Positions 1 through 13,435 are shown, counted from the first letter of the stretch. The stretch: DNA of 64,000 nt from Manihot esculenta (GCF_001659605.2 NC_035167.2:2232001-2296000); one strand, 5' to 3'. Notes: generated by a model not told the origin, from the sequence alone. Translations and numbers: made by a program.

Positions 1-576
1 GCCTTTGGGATGCTGAAAGAGCGACTATACAATCATATCATGCTTTAGTCAAGCCAATATTTATTTGTGCATCTTTAAGGGCTAAGAGTTGTCTTATTAA
101 ATGTTTGGTCATTGCCACAATTTACTTCTACTTTGGCAATTATTTGTCTTGTGACCTTATGGGAGTTCTATTTTGCGAGGGTATACACATATGACATACC
201 TAAGTCTGGCCTCTGTGTCTCAAACCAATGTACTTGGAACAAAAGTGAAAAAAAGTGGTTTATTGTTTGTGCACATATGGGATTAAGCATCTTGGAAATA
301 TTATCAGAATTCACAAAGCATAAGGTTTGTTCTAATGCCTTTTGCAAAAGGCACTATTACTTTCTAGTTATAAACTTCTGCTACCTGTAGTTGGCATTTT
401 TTTTTTCAAATTTTGCATGTGCAATGCAGACTAACTATTTGTTTAATTAATAGATTTTCTGGCACTGAAATATATTTTTCCTGTGTGACCACATGCATAA
501 AATATGTTTTTCTACAGATACAGTTTGGGTTATGCTTAAATAGTAGGCTAACTTTGCTACGCGTGCTGTCTTGCAG

Positions 577-1582
577 GTGTACTATGTGTATGGCTTTATG
601 CTACTTGTTTTCCTGATACTAATTATTGTCACTGTTTGTGTGACAATTGTTGGGACATATTTCTTGCTCAATGCTGAGAACTATCACTGGCAGTGGACAT
701 CATTTTTCTCTGCTGCCTCAACAGCTGTTTATGTCTACTTGTACTCAATATATTACTACTGCGTGAAGACTAAGATGTCAGGCTTCTTCCAAACGAGCTT
801 CTATTTTGGATACACTTTGATGTTCTGTCTTGGTTTAGGAATCCTTTGTGGTAAGTATTTTTTCTTGTCCCTCTGACCAAATTTTGAATCACTGCCTGGA
901 TGTTTATAGTCTTCTGTTGCTTGTTTGTTGAAAACTCTGAAAGTTAATGTCCTTGATAACTTGTCTTGCTTGCAAGGTAAATGAATGTTGTCTCTCTTGT
1001 GTATATATTTATTCATTTTGGTAGTTAACCTTGGTTCGCTTGTAGGAAGCAGGCACTTTGATGTTTAATGTTTAGCAAGTCTGCTTAGCATTATGGATCA
1101 TGACATGGTTCTTTTAGAAAATTATCGTACAGATTTCTCTAGTGACTTGCAAGAGTATGATGATGCTTAGTTGCCAGTAAATGGCAATATTTATTTTACT
1201 GCCTTGAAAAGGGAGCTGTTTTAGCTTGGCCTGCCTGTCCCTGGGCAATACATTTGTCAAAATGAGTTAACTGTTGATGGCATTTCAAATATAATTCTGC
1301 TCTAAGTTGATTAGCCTTACGATTGTCTATGAACAGAAAATAACTTTGCAGAAGTTATGATATAATGAACTTCAAAGAATCTGGGATATCATACTTTGTT
1401 TGCATGGCAAATAGCATTGAAAATCCTGAGATGCTAGGACTTTATAACTCCCATGGGATGATGACTAAAAGTTCTGCTTGAGCTTTTATAAAATTGTGTT
1501 TCTCTTGTGCGCAGGAGCTGTTGGTTATTTGGGCTCAAATTTGTTTGTGAGGAGGATCTACAGAAACATCAAGTGTGACTAA
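577..1582 (+). CDS. Transmembrane 9 superfamily (nonaspanin/EMP70, TMN) protein, 3' end only
   Basis: Two last coding exons, 577-850 and 1515-1582, joined in phase (274 + 68 nt; 113 residues then TAA). The 5' part lies before the window and 1-576 reads as intron, ending in a ttgcag acceptor. The translation starts [11 protein letters not shown] and contains hydrophobic membrane segments typical of the C-terminal half of TM9SF proteins, including the family-like stretches [22 protein letters not shown] and [12 protein letters not shown]. The extreme C-terminus is Lys-Cys-Asp. It fits the KxD/E signal known in plant TMN/EMP proteins to bind COPI and hold them in the Golgi. The closest Arabidopsis group by memory is TMN1, but the subfamily is inferred. 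The likely role is in Golgi/endosomal membrane trafficking. Nothing looks damaged in the visible part. An open reading frame at 1575-1832 lies in the 3' UTR and is not a gene. Confidence 0.9.
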
Positions 1583-1900
1583 AATTTCATGTAGGAGAAA
1601 GAGGCCCGGTAGCTCCTCTAGCGCATTCTTGATGAGAATAAATTTTGAGGAAGCCTCTGGTCATGTGGTGGGGATCAGTGAAGCTTACGAACGGATGAAA
1701 ATGTTTTACGGCAGGACGCATTCTTCTTTCTCTGGACTAGGGGGAGGCCCTGAGATTGTTTTTGTCTTTTTTTCCCCAGCTGTAAGTGAAATCCTTAATT
1801 TAGAATTCAGAGGTTGTTCTTATAATCTGTGAAGTTAGCAAAATATGTTAAACGGCTGTTATTTTTTTTTTTTTCACTTTTTACAAATAGGTGCCCTATG

Positions 1901-4900
1901 TAAGAACTGATTCCTAATCCTCTTTCTTGAAATGGTTTTGGTATCTGCTCACCTTTGGAAGTAGAGATAACTTTTCAAGGGCAAGTTTGAAGAAATGAAT
2001 TTTGTGCTTAGATTTGTGTGCATACACCAATTATTTCCACCTATATTATAGTTTGGATTTCCAGGCAATTTCTTCTTGTTCTTTATTTCTTGGTAAATCA
2101 CTGGCATATGGTAAAATCTGAGTGCAAACGTTAACCCCGAAATCTTGATTCTTTAAAAGAGAATAAAAATGAAGATTACCTGCGAGATGTGGAATTACAG
2201 GCAACAATATATGCATTAAATATGCTTAAATTGTCACAGTTTCTACTGTTATTTTAACAGCAGCCAATTAGGATGTGGATTTCATTAAAATTAATATTTA
2301 TGATGGGTTGTGATAAAGTTTGGATCTTATATATTAATACTATATAAATAATTAATTGAATAAAAAATATATTTTATAATAATATTTATAATTTTTTATA
2401 TGTTTTCATTTAAAGTCGGAATTCAAGTATTTTTGAGAAATATTATTTTCTAAAAAAATAAAAATTATTAATGAAAAATATATATATATATATTTTTTAT
2501 AAATTATTAATTAAAATATAGAAAATTAAATGGGTTCGTGTATGATACCAGTAATAATAATGGCACTGAAACTGGTTGGAATAGTTTTAGATAAATCTTA
2601 ATCTGGTTTGAGATATGTTTGAGTATTGATGATATTAATCTTGGAGAGTGGTTTTTGTGGGTTAGCTACTTGTTTACATCTTTATTTCCGATTAACGTGC
2701 AGTGGTTTATAGCTTGGAATATTGTAGGTTGGATTTTTGCAAAATCATAATTTAGGTAATATATAATGGGTTGGAATGTAATTGGACTTTATAAATACCT
2801 AGATACGTGCCCCGCAATATGCGGAAATTTTTGTTTTTGAAAAATTATTAATAAAATAACTAATATAAATATATTATATAAATTTAAAAAAGAAATAAAA
2901 TATATGAATTTATATTTAAAAATATGCTTCAATAAATTTTCGTGAGAACTTTGGTTTATCAACACTAAATATATTTATATTATACTTTTTAAGATATGGC
3001 GACATATGTTTACAGACTTTTTTTTTTTGCTATAAAAAATTTATAGATTTATTCTTTAATTGTAATCTTTCATGATATTTTTCATGTTTCTATGCTTATG
3101 ATTGTTGTTTTTTACATGGGTTTATTATATTTATTTATTGATTATTTTTTCACTTATTAATTTAGTTATCTTTTTATTATAACTCTGGTCTTATTTAATA
3201 ATTTAATTGTATAACATTTATGTAGGTATAAGTTTATATAGATATTATATTAAGAGAATTAGAATGGTCATACTAAATTATTATTATTATGATTTGTAAT
3301 ATAATATAACATAATTCCAAGACAGCAAAAAAATTATATATTTTAAAATTTTAACATATAAGGATATGTAATTTAATTTTTTTAATAAATATATTTAAAT
3401 TTTATTGTACATTATAATTACTGTTCAATTATATTTTATTTAAATTATATAAATAAAAATTATAAAATTAAACATTATGTTTTTATAATAATCGACTTTT
3501 AATATGAAATCTTAAATATAAATTTTTGAATATTAAATTTGATAATCATCGTAGTCGAGATTTTATAGGAGGGTGAGGTCCAAAATGTATAGAGTTTAAC
3601 ACGTAAGTTGGTCCATTAGCATCCAATTCAGTCTACAATCGAGTAGGTCGGACTGATTGAAATTAAGTTCACCTGACGTGATGGGAGCGTAGGGAAATTG
3701 ACTAAATTATACTACGATCCTATCAGCACGAGTGTCGAAAAAAAATTAAATGGCTGCCTAACAACAGTGATAAAATAAAAGAGAAAGGTGTGAACCATTC
3801 AGACTAAACTCACTCACTCATACTAAAATTCTATATTTTTTTAAATTTCAAATCACCAAAATTTATTAAATGGAGTCAAAGTTAATAAAATAATTTTCGG
3901 GTTGTTCTATCATTGCTATTTATGACAAATGATAAATTGAAATCTGTGGATTGTAGTTTATTTTCATAGGATGAAAGCACTCAGATCAGAACTTTGAGGG
4001 CCTTTATTTGTGGAAAAAAGATTTCTTGCTTTTTTTGTTCTTTTATATCTTATAAGAAAAATCATACTATTCATTTTTTATGAAAAATAAAGAAAACATA
4101 AAAAGTATGTACATAAATATTTTTTTAATTCAAAATAATAAAAATGTTCAGAATGTTTATTATTAAAACAGTTATAAAAATATATAAAAGCTTAATCTAA
4201 GTTCAAATTATTTTGCTATGTATTTTTTATTTATTGGTTCTATAATATTATAATATTTTATATTTAATATATACATTTTTAATTTTTAATTATAAAATAT
4301 TAATAATTATTCTTTAATCAAATATTATTTTTTTAAAACGGTTGATTGTATTAATAAAATTTCATCAAATAAAGAGTGATATCATTCCAAACAGCAAAAT
4401 GATTATACCTGATAAATTCTCTAACTAAAATATGAGCAGTTAGAATAGCATTACAATGAACCTATCTAACAGAAATATCAGTTCTAGAGTCTAATAAAAA
4501 TTTACAATCATTCAAAATCAAATCTTATAAGATAATTTGGCAAAAATGCTTTTCAAGTGTCTGTCTAAACTAAACCCCTGCATAAGATAATTTGGCAAAA
4601 ATATTCCTCTTTTTTCTCATCTCTCGAGCATAAATCATTAAAATCTTCCGAACAAAACCACAGAAAAGAGTTTCTACGAGATAAAGTTCGAATAAGGTTC
4701 CAAAATTCACATTGTCATTGTAATTCCGGAAACTCATAATAACTAGTGAACCTCCATTGAACATTACCTTCCGAAATAACCGAATCAATAAAATTTGAAA
4801 AAAAGCCAATCTCATAAATAAACCCATGACTGTTCCACATTAACGAAAAATCTCCTCCCAATCCTTGTCTCAATCCTTATCAATTGACTGAGAAGTAACT

Positions 4901-6440
4901 ATCAAAATGTAAAAAATTACAAAAAATTTTCATATGAGAACTAAGAGTTTTTATTTCCATAAAAAATAAAATGTCCGGCTTGTAATTAGGAACCAAATCC
5001 TTAAATGCAATAATTATCCGAGGATTGTAGCCATAAATTTGTCAAAAAGGTCTGCATATTCTGAAAATTGATTGGGTTGTATATGAAAAACATTTCCACC
5101 ATACAGAAATCATAAATGACGATCGGAATATTTCTGAAACTCTTAATAGGGACAATAATATTTTATTCTTCATTGATAGTCAATTGACACAAATCGTCTT
5201 CCATGGAGAAGAAAAAAGAAAAGAAGTTAGGTTTAAGAAAAAGTAAAAAACGAGAGTATCTAGTCCGAAAGAGATTACAAAGAGAAAAAATATTATTTTC
5301 TATTTAAAAAACAAAAGACAATGTAAAATAATAAAAGTTATTTTTACGTTTTTGATCTTTAATATATATCTAAAAATAGAAAGGGGGGAAAATTTTGAAT
5401 CTCCAAATATACGTTTAGATTTATTTTATAACTTCAAATTTATTTTACAAAATTTTTGTTTAAAATTTTTTAGTTTAATTGATTAATTATATTAATATTT
5501 TATTTAAATTTAATTTCATTTAAAACTATTTTAATATTTAAATTCTACATAATTTAATTTTTTTATAATCTAAAATAGAATTTCATAAAACGTAACTAAC
5601 TCAAAATTTAAAAATTTATATCTAAAAAATACCATAAAAGTTAGTAAAAAATTTAGTAACCATATATATTTTTTGTCGCTAATAATAAAATTGAGTGGTA
5701 ACTGAGAAAATATAGCTGCAAATAGCTCGTCACTAATAATATTCATCAATGAATATTTATTTTTTAATATTGAAAATATTATTATTCTTCTGCTTTTAAT
5801 AAATAAAAAAATATAATTAGTGAATTAAAAGTTATTTATATTTTTAATAATTTTAGACTAATTCAGTACATGATAAGTTTAAGCTTTTCAATGTAAAATA
5901 TATAAATAAAATTTCTATAATGACAACCTAATTTAATTTTTTAAGTTTTATATGTATATCAAAAATAATTTTGAATAAAAATAAATTATAAATGATTAAA
6001 TATAATATATTATTAAAAATAAATTATTTTAACTAAACTAAAAATATAAAATTATTAGTGTTCAAATTCTTTTTGCAATGTGATGAAGTTTCCTTTATCT
6101 ACAATTTATAATAATTAAATATATATATATATATATTAATAATAATATTATAAATAATAAATATTATTGAATAAAATCAAACAATTTATATTCTAGTATT
6201 ATATTTATAGTATTCATTAATAATAATAAAATTTATTAAGCTAAAATACCTTCTTAATTTTATTTTATTACACTTTTTCTAGCTAACTTCAATTATAATA
6301 AAAATTTAAGTCATATCCTAATAATATATTATTATATTTTAAAATTTAGATAACAGTTTTTTAATTAAAAAATAATTTATTTATTTTTACTAAAAAAAAT
6401 ATTTTTTATTAACTAATTTTTTTATTATTAGCACTACAAG
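1901..6440. other. AT-rich intergenic DNA, no gene seen
   Basis: No coding exon, RNA gene or clear transposon boundary was found. Base composition is strongly A+T with many short TA and poly-A/T runs (for example 2481-2497). Two stretches are less AT-rich than their surroundings: 3545-3760 and 4380-5230. They may be old transposon remnants, but I could not place them in a family. The short minus-strand reading frame at 4570-4827 has no recognisable motif and I do not call it a gene. Confidence 0.6.
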
Positions 6441-6976
6441 TAGGGCTGTCCAATTGGTCGGTTCGGTTTCAAATCGAACCGAACAAAAAAAACTGAAAAT
6501 TGAATGGTAAAAATAATAAAAATCGAAAAAATCGATTATAAAAATATAACCAAACCGAAACGAATCAATAAAAATCGATTCGATTCAGTTCGATTCGGTT
6601 TGATTAAACTGAAATCTGTAATTTTTTTTAATTTTCTACTTTTAATTTCAGTAAAATAATTTAATAAATATTTTACATAAATTTACCGATAAATATTATC
6701 TGAATATATAATGATAATATTTAAAAAATTTATAAAAATCCATATAAAATTTAAAAATACATATAAAATCAGTGTTTCACATAATAAAAATATGTATAAA
6801 ATTGATTATTTAGTTTGTCGGTTATTTAACACGTTTAAACCGAATCGAATCGAAAATCGAATAAGATGAAAAATACTAATCGAACCAAACCGAATATTTC
6901 AATTAACCGAACCATTAAATTGAAATTGATCGGTTCGGTTTGATTTTTGATTCAAACCGATTTATGCTATCCCCTA
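6441..6976. mobile_element. hAT-type MITE with perfect 8-bp target duplication
   Basis: The element starts TAGGGCTGTCC and ends GCTATCCCCTA, so the ends are inverted (TAGGG/CCCTA). It is rich in the cggttcggttt motif and its reverse complement towards both ends. Flanks 6433-6440 and 6977-6984 are both ACTACAAG, an exact 8-bp duplication. TAGGG-type ends plus 8-bp target duplications are the hallmark of the hAT superfamily. It is 536 bp with no coding capacity, hence a MITE. Confidence 0.85.
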
Positions 6977-7157
6977 ACTACAAGTCAAATTCTCAATTAT
7001 TCTAGTCAATTTTGCTCAAAAAGTAAGATTTTAGATTATAAATTTTTAATTTAAAAAATTACGACAATGCCTTTTAAATTAAAAATAAAATGATCAAAGC
7101 GTTTAAAGAATTTGGCTTATCATACCTACCATTAAGATTTAGGTTAAATTATAAAAC

Positions 7158-7325
7158 AACTCAAATGTTTGAATTTTTAAATCAATAGACTTATTTTTCA
7201 AAATTTTTTTTTATTATTATAGCATGTGAGTCAAAAAAATAACTCAAATGTTTGAATTTTTATACTAATAGATTTATTTTCCAAAAAAAAATAATTTTTT
7301 ATTGTGCCATGTGGGTCCAAGAAAA
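7158..7325. repeat. Two-copy tandem duplication, period about 83 bp
   Basis: The start aactcaaatgtttgaatttt occurs at 7158 and again at 7241. Both copies continue with a similar AT-rich stretch ending in an agcatgtgagtc / tgccatgtgggtcc sequence. It is an imperfect local duplication in intergenic DNA. Confidence 0.6.
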
Positions 7326-7924
7326 CTAAATATGACATGTGTTTATGTCATATGACCACATTTTTTTACAATTTTAAATCTAAATTTTGATAAAATCTTG
7401 AAAAGGTTTCAAATTTTTTATTATAGTGCCAAAAATAAAATATTTATATTATCTGAATTTATTAAAAAATGTATGTCCACTTTAAATTCTTAAAATATTT
7501 CATTACTGTAAAATATCAAGTTAGCTTATTTTTTTTTAGTGTTAGATTGTTATATAGCTTTTAGGTATAGATATTTTTATTTTCGTATTCAAAACTCTTT
7601 ATTTTGAATAAATAAAATATTTAGATTTCGATCAAAAATATGAAAAAAAAAATTACCAATTCGATCTTTAATCTAAATATTATGATATTAAGATTTTTAA
7701 AATTTAATTAAAATTTAACTAATAAACCTTTATATTTTTTAAATAAATCAGTCTCATTTAAAAAAATAAGTCAATTAATAATAATAATAATAATAATAAA
7801 AATACCGTCATATTACCACTAATCTTGCAAACACATGGAAGATATACCGTTGAAATGTCAGCCACGTGAATGACATGTTGATGTTATATCATCAATTTTA
7901 GTATTATTATTTATTTTATTATGG

Positions 7925-8347
7925 TGGGAGGAGTATTCGGTTTAAATAAAAAAAATCGATTGATTTAAAAATTTGATTCGGTTTTTTATATATTTCAGTT
8001 CAGTTTGATTTTTAATTTCAGAAATTTCAATTATTTCGGTTCGGTTCGGTTTTGATAAAAAAATCGAAAAAATCGAACTGAACTCATTAATGATAATAAT
8101 ATGTTTTTTCAATAATATAGAGAAATTAAATCATATTAAAATTAAAATATTTTAATTAAATTTGTAAATACTAAAAATAAAGTGTAAAAAATAAAAAAAT
8201 TATTAAAAATCAAAATCGATCAAATCGAACCGAATCAGATTGGTTCAGTTCGATTCGATTTTTAACTAAAATCGGTTCAGTTCGATTTTCATAAACACTA
8301 AAATTTTGATTTTCAGTTTAACCGAACCGACCGAATGATCACCCCTA
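7925..8347. mobile_element. MITE family 2, copy 1 (cggttcggttt-type ends)
   Basis: The left end reads gagtattcggttt. The right end reads ttcagtttaaccgaaccgaccgaatgatcacccctag, whose complement starts CTAGGGGTGATCATTCGGTCGG, so the ends are imperfect inverted repeats. The AT-rich interior contains gataataatatg followed by aaattaaaatattttaatta. The same interior recurs in the same order in the elements near 10298, 13098, 21440 and 29300. I could not find a clean target duplication, so the left edge is uncertain. Confidence 0.65.
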
Positions 8348-8906
8348 GGTGAAAGTATGTGATCTAAATTGGGAAAAAAAATTTAGGTTTTTAATTTGAA
8401 AAAAAAAATCAGCCTTTAATTTTGTTTTAAAAAAAGAAAAGAAGTACATATGAAGTGTGCAATAGGTCCTTATATTTTAAAGTGGTGATTCTTAAAAGTA
8501 CAAAAGGGAGAAAAATAGAAGGGGTATTCATAAAAGCATGCCTTGTTAAGTGGATTAGAGGAAAAAAAAAGTTTTGAAGAAAAATTTTCAAAAGGGAAAA
8601 TGATGATAAAGAGATAAAAAAGAGAAAGGAAGAGAGAGAAAAAGTTTTGAGATAGATAAAGAGAAAAAAGGACTTATTTATCAAAATATAGGGGTTTATT
8701 TGCAAATTAAGGGAAAAATAATTTATATTTAAAATGTATTTTTATGAAAAGTATTTTTTATTAAAAAATAATTTTTAACAAAATAATATATTTTTTATTA
8801 TTTAATTTTAATTTAAAAAATAATATATTAAATTTTAAAGCATGAAAAATAATTTTTTATTTTAAATATTAAAATATAGCAAAAAATACTTTTTATAAAA
8901 AAGATT

Positions 8907-9505
8907 TACAATTTAGTTCTTGAAAATCTTTCCTTATATGTTTAAAAAAGTATTAAAATATTTTTATTTTTTCTCTCCGTCAATAAAATAATCATTTTAT
9001 TTATTTCTACCGTTAAAAATATAATAAAAGATCAAATTATCCCTTTATTCTTCTCCTCCTTCTTCTTGGTTGATTTTTTCTCTTCCCTTTCTTTTTCTTT
9101 TTTGTTCTGTTTTTTTTCTTTCTTAATTTTTTTTATTTTTTTTTATTTTTTTTCTTTAAAGAGAAGGAGGCAGGGACTCTCCTTCGTTATCATCATCTTC
9201 TTATTCTCCTCTCCTTTTTCTTTTTTCTTTTTCTTCTCCTTCACTATCTTCTTCTCCTCTTTCTTTTTCGTCGTCTTCTTCTTCTTTTTCTCTTTTATCA
9301 TTATTTCCTTTTTTTTCTTCTTTTTGTTTTTCTTTTTCTGAAAAACATAAGGAGAATGAAAAGGAAAGACTATTTTATTAACGAAAAAAAAAAATAAAAA
9401 TATTTTAATAAATATAAAAAAAATAAAAATATTTTAATAAATTTATGAAAATATAGAAATTTACGTGTTAATAATAACAATATTCAAAAATTAAATAAGA
9501 AATTT
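8907..9505. mobile_element. Fold-back element with polypyrimidine core
   Basis: The left arm (about 8948-8995) contains tattaaaatatttttatttt followed by cgtcaataaaataatc. The right arm (about 9368-9425) is its reverse complement with few changes, and the inverted similarity continues outward to about 8907 and 9505. Between the arms, 9049-9340 is almost pure C/T on the + strand. The reading frame across it (about 91 residues of Phe/Ser) is an artefact of composition. Further degenerate arm-like copies lie near 9590-9660 and 38905-38990, so this is a family. No transposase is present. Confidence 0.55.
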
Positions 9506-10297
9506 TATTTAAAGATAAAATTGAATTTTAAAATTTTTTCTCTTTAATTCTTTATTTATTTTTAACAAAAAAAATAAAATAATTATTTTGTTGATAAAAA
9601 AAATATTTTAATAAATTTTTAAAAATATAAGAGCTGAATTGTTAATAACGATAATATTTATGAATTAAATAATAAATGAATATAATTAATAAAAAAACTA
9701 AATTTTAAAAAACAGAAACCTGGAAAACACTAAAAAAAGAAACAATAGACATACATTATACATGACTGTCGTACTTGTTTATTGATAAAAATAATTAAAA
9801 CACCTCCATTTTTAAAACAACAAAGAGCAATAAGTTGACAGTTGTCATCCGTTGCTAAAAGTAATTGTTTGTAAAAGAATTGTTGTTTTATATTTTAAAA
9901 AAAAATACGAAAAGCTATTTTTAAATTTGAACCTATAATATATATACAAGTGGCAACAGGGGGGGGAAGAGGATGTTGACATTTTCAAATATATTTTTAT
10001 ATATATTTAATAATTATAAGCGATAAATATTTTTTTAAAATATTAAATAAATAAAAATATTATTTTTTAATAATATAATATTGTAAACTTAAATGTATTC
10101 GTAATTTTAATAACTTTAAATTTTTATAATTAAATCAATACATTAATTCAAACTTTTCAGTGAGATTTACTATAATATTTAATAATTTAAAAAATAAATT
10201 ATATAAATTTTTATTTTTTATAATATTTTATTATTCATTAACAGCTTGCCGAATGAGAATAAAAATTATATTTAAATTTGAAAAAATTAAATATATA

Positions 10298-10758
10298 CCT
10301 AACCAGACAGTATTCGATCCAAATCGAAAAAATTAATCGAATTAAATTAATTTAAAATTTTATTTGATTTTTTATTATTTTAATTCGATTCTACTTTTAA
10401 TTTTAAAAATTTTAATTATTTTAATTCAGTTCGATTTTATAAAAAAAATAAAAAATTGAACTGAATTATTAATGATAATAATATGTTATTTTTAATAATA
10501 TAGAAAAATTAAATTTTATTAAAATTAAAATATTTTGATTAAATTTTAAAATACTATAAAGTGTAAAAGATAAAAAATTTATTAAAAATTGAAACCGAAC
10601 AAATTAAATAGAATCGAATTGAATCAGACCGTTTCAATTTGATTTAATTTTTAACTAAATTAATTCGATTTGATTTTTATAAATACTAAAATTTTAAATT
10701 TTAATTTATTCAATTCACTTCAGTTTAAATCAAACCGACCGAATACTCAACCTAACTA
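10298..10758. mobile_element. MITE family 2, copy 2, just upstream of ferredoxin copy 1
   Basis: The left end has cagtattcgatcc and the right end has aaccgaccgaatactcaacctaa, an imperfect inverted match. The interior gataataatatgttattttt plus aaattaaaatattttgatt block is shared with the copy at 7925. It ends only about 62 bp before the TATA box and about 155 bp before the start codon of the ferredoxin gene at 10913. Confidence 0.6.
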
Positions 10759-10819
10759 TTATTTTTAACAAAATATTAGGGAACATAGCTCTCGTACTCC
10801 ATGCCTAAATCCCCCTGCC

Positions 10820-10827
10820 TATAAATA
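10820..10827 (+). promoter_or_regulatory. TATA box of ferredoxin copy 1
   Basis: TATAAATA lies 93 bp upstream of the ATG at 10913, which suits a transcription start near 10850 and a short 5' leader. No G-box or clear I-box is visible between the MITE end (10758) and the ATG. Confidence 0.55.
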
Positions 10828-10855
10828 ATTGTCATACCATGTATTTATCTTATAG

Positions 10856-11362
<507 letters not shown>

Positions 11363-11762
11363 TTATTGAAGCCTGGTCGGAGTCTTCTTTACTTTGTTTT
11401 TGTAATAAGTCTCTGTTGGTTTGTGGGGTTGGCTTAGCTTGTTCTTCAGAACAAGACTGTCATGTTTTGTTGTTAATGGAGTTTTGTTGAAGTTTGTCGT
11501 CACAATCGGATCAAACTCTCATCAGCTTAGTAAAGTTTTATTATCAATGGAGTATTACTATGTTCTATGCCATGGTGATGGATTTCGTAATTTGGGCTTT
11601 CATTTCCTCCCCCTCTAGCACTGCTTGGCACAGTTGTTGGAAGGGAATGGAGTGGCGCTGCAAAGAGAAATTATACAATGAAGTTTTTATCACCTGTCTT
11701 TATTTTCAAGGAATATACGATGTTTGGCTTGGCAGGAAATGTATAAAATTACAAATTTAACC

Positions 11763-12131
11763 CTTAGATCAAGTATTATTTTCAAGAAATTATATAAAAT
11801 TAAAAAAATTATATAATATAAAAATTAAATAATAAATTACCCTAAATTTTAACTCATTATTTTTCCACGTATGAATTTTACAATATGGTTAATAATATAA
11901 ACCATAAATATATATATATAATGCCAAGAAAAAAAAATTCTGTGGTGATAATAAAAAAGATAATGTTTGCCACAAATGATTGCCACGTGGCAGATAGGGT
12001 TCCATGCCACTTCAACTCCCAGCATTTTCTAACCACACTATCTCCACAAGCCACCCTTTTATCAACGCCACTCCTCTCTCCCACTCTTTAGCCTCCTAAG
12101 CCAAAGAAACAGACTCTTCTCTTAGGCAAAA
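11763..12131 (+). promoter_or_regulatory. Spacer and promoter region of ferredoxin copy 2
   Basis: AT-rich spacer between the two intact ferredoxins. Its last 150 bp become C-rich (cca/ctc tracts at about 12000-12110), as is typical of plant leader sequences. It carries the G-box listed separately. No gene is present; the two overlapping reading frames of 68 codons on opposite strands at 11878-12091 are chance. Confidence 0.5.
11982..11991 (+). promoter_or_regulatory. G-box GCCACGTGGC
   Basis: A perfect 10-bp palindrome with the CACGTG core, 141 bp before the ATG at 12132, followed by a GATA motif. G-boxes bind bZIP and bHLH (PIF-type) factors and are common in light-regulated photosynthesis promoters. 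This suits a leaf ferredoxin gene. Function is inferred. Confidence 0.65.
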
Positions 12132-12572
12132 ATGGCCGCCACAGCCAACCTCTCCAGTGCAATGTTCACCACCTCCTTCACCCGCCGGCAGCCGGCGACT
12201 AGCCTACGGGCACTTCCCAACGTTGGAAAAGCTCTTTTCGGCTTGAAATCCAGCCGTGGAGGAAAGTTCAAGGCAATGGCAGCTTACAAAGTGAAGGCTA
12301 TCACTCCGGAGGGTGAATTTGAAATTGAATGTCCTGATGATGTCTATATCCTCGACGCTTTTGAAGAAGCTGGTGTTGATCTTCCATACTCATGCAGGGC
12401 TGGTTCTTGCTCTTCTTGTGCTGGGAAAATTGTAGCAGGAGCCATAGATCAATCTGATGGAAGCTTTCTTGACGATGAACAGGTAGAAGAGGGTTGGGTT
12501 CTTACTTGTGTTGCTTATCCTCAGTCCGATATTGTTATTGAGACACACAAGGAAGAAGAGCTTACTGGTTAA
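12132..12572 (+). CDS. Plastid photosynthetic-type ferredoxin, canonical copy (146 aa)
   Basis: Single-exon gene. The transit peptide occupies about residues 1-49 and ends KAMA. The mature domain begins [11 protein letters not shown] as in leaf ferredoxins. Cluster ligands Cys88, Cys93, Cys96 and Cys126 lie in the standard [11 protein letters not shown] loop and the later LTCVAYP segment, followed by the conserved acidic C-terminus KEEELTG. Family role: it accepts electrons from photosystem I in the stroma and passes them to FNR, thioredoxin reductase, nitrite reductase and others. The start is chosen at the ATG matching both array neighbours. A G-box lies 141 bp upstream. It is about 1.2 kb downstream of the divergent copy and 1.2 kb upstream of the pseudogene, all on the same strand, so the three arose by tandem duplication. 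Leaf isoform identity is inferred from the sequence type. Confidence 0.95.
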   Translation: MAATANLSSAMFTTSFTRRQPATSLRALPNVGKALFGLKSSRGGKFKAMAAYKVKAITPEGEFEIECPDDVYILDAFEEAGVDLPYSCRAGSCSSCAGKIVAGAIDQSDGSFLDDEQVEEGWVLTCVAYPQSDIVIETHKEEELTG

Positions 12573-13097
12573 TGACGTGGTTTTGAAATTCCAGCCGGCG
12601 CCGGAGTTTTCTTTTGCTTACTTTTCTAAGTCTGTTGGTTTGTGGGGTTGGCTTAGTTTGTTGTTCAGGACAAGATTGTTGTGTTAAAGTTTGTTGTCAG
12701 AAACGGATCAAAAACTCTTGTAGCTTAATAATATTTTATATATGTGGCTGTGTTTTCTTTCTTGATTTCTCTGTCTCACTTCTTAAAGCATTTGTTGGAT
12801 TGCTAAGCTATCCAAGATTTTTCCTTTTTTTCTCTGGTGTGTTCTGAATGATTCATATCAATTCTTATTTTGTTTGTATCCATTGAAGAAACTATGGGGT
12901 TCAAAGGTTTGTGAAATAAGATCATGAATGAGAGGCCCATGTTTTCCCAACTGGGATAAGATGGATCCAGAAACCATAGGCTGTATACGTGTGTGTATCT
13001 CTGCCATATAAAAAGCTGGTTATTATGATAGAGAAAAGGTTTAGATAATGTGATTAAAGAGGCTAATGTAAAATAATGACGTTTTAGTTAAAATTAT

Positions 13098-13435
13098 TAG
13101 GCTGATATGGGTTCAGTTTAGTTTTTTAGTTTGATTTTGATGAGAAAAAAATTAAAAAAATTAAATTAAATTAATTTAATAATAATAATATATTATTTTT
13201 AATAATATCAAAAGATGAAATTATATTAAAATTAAAAAATTTTAATTAAATTTTAAAATATTTTTATTAAAAGTTAAAAAATTTATTAAAAATTTAAATT
13301 AAATTAAAATAAATCAATTCAATTTGATTTAATTTCTGATTAAAATCGATTCGATTTAATTTTTATAAATATTAAAATTTTAATTTTCATTTATTTCGAT
13401 TTGATTTTAAAATAACCGACTGAACAACCACCCTA
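13098..13435. mobile_element. MITE family 2, copy 3, between ferredoxin copies 2 and 3
   Basis: It starts taggctgatatgggttcag and ends accgactgaacaaccaccctaa, giving imperfect inverted ends, with the shared AT-rich interior (aataataatatattattttt and aaattaaaaaattttaatta). Putative 8-bp flanks AAAATTAT/AAAATATA match only in the first five bases, so the target duplication is decayed or mis-set. Confidence 0.55.

Noticed and set aside
1575..1832. 85-codon frame after the TM9 stop
   Set aside because: It overlaps the TM9 stop codon in another frame and lies in the 3' UTR.
4570..4827. 85-codon minus-strand frame
   Set aside because: No recognisable domain; flanks contain stops in all frames and no splice structure that extends it. 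It may be an old transposon remnant.
9066..9341. 91-codon open frame of Phe and Ser
   Set aside because: It is the translation of a polypyrimidine tract inside the fold-back element; no start context, motif or codon pattern of a gene.
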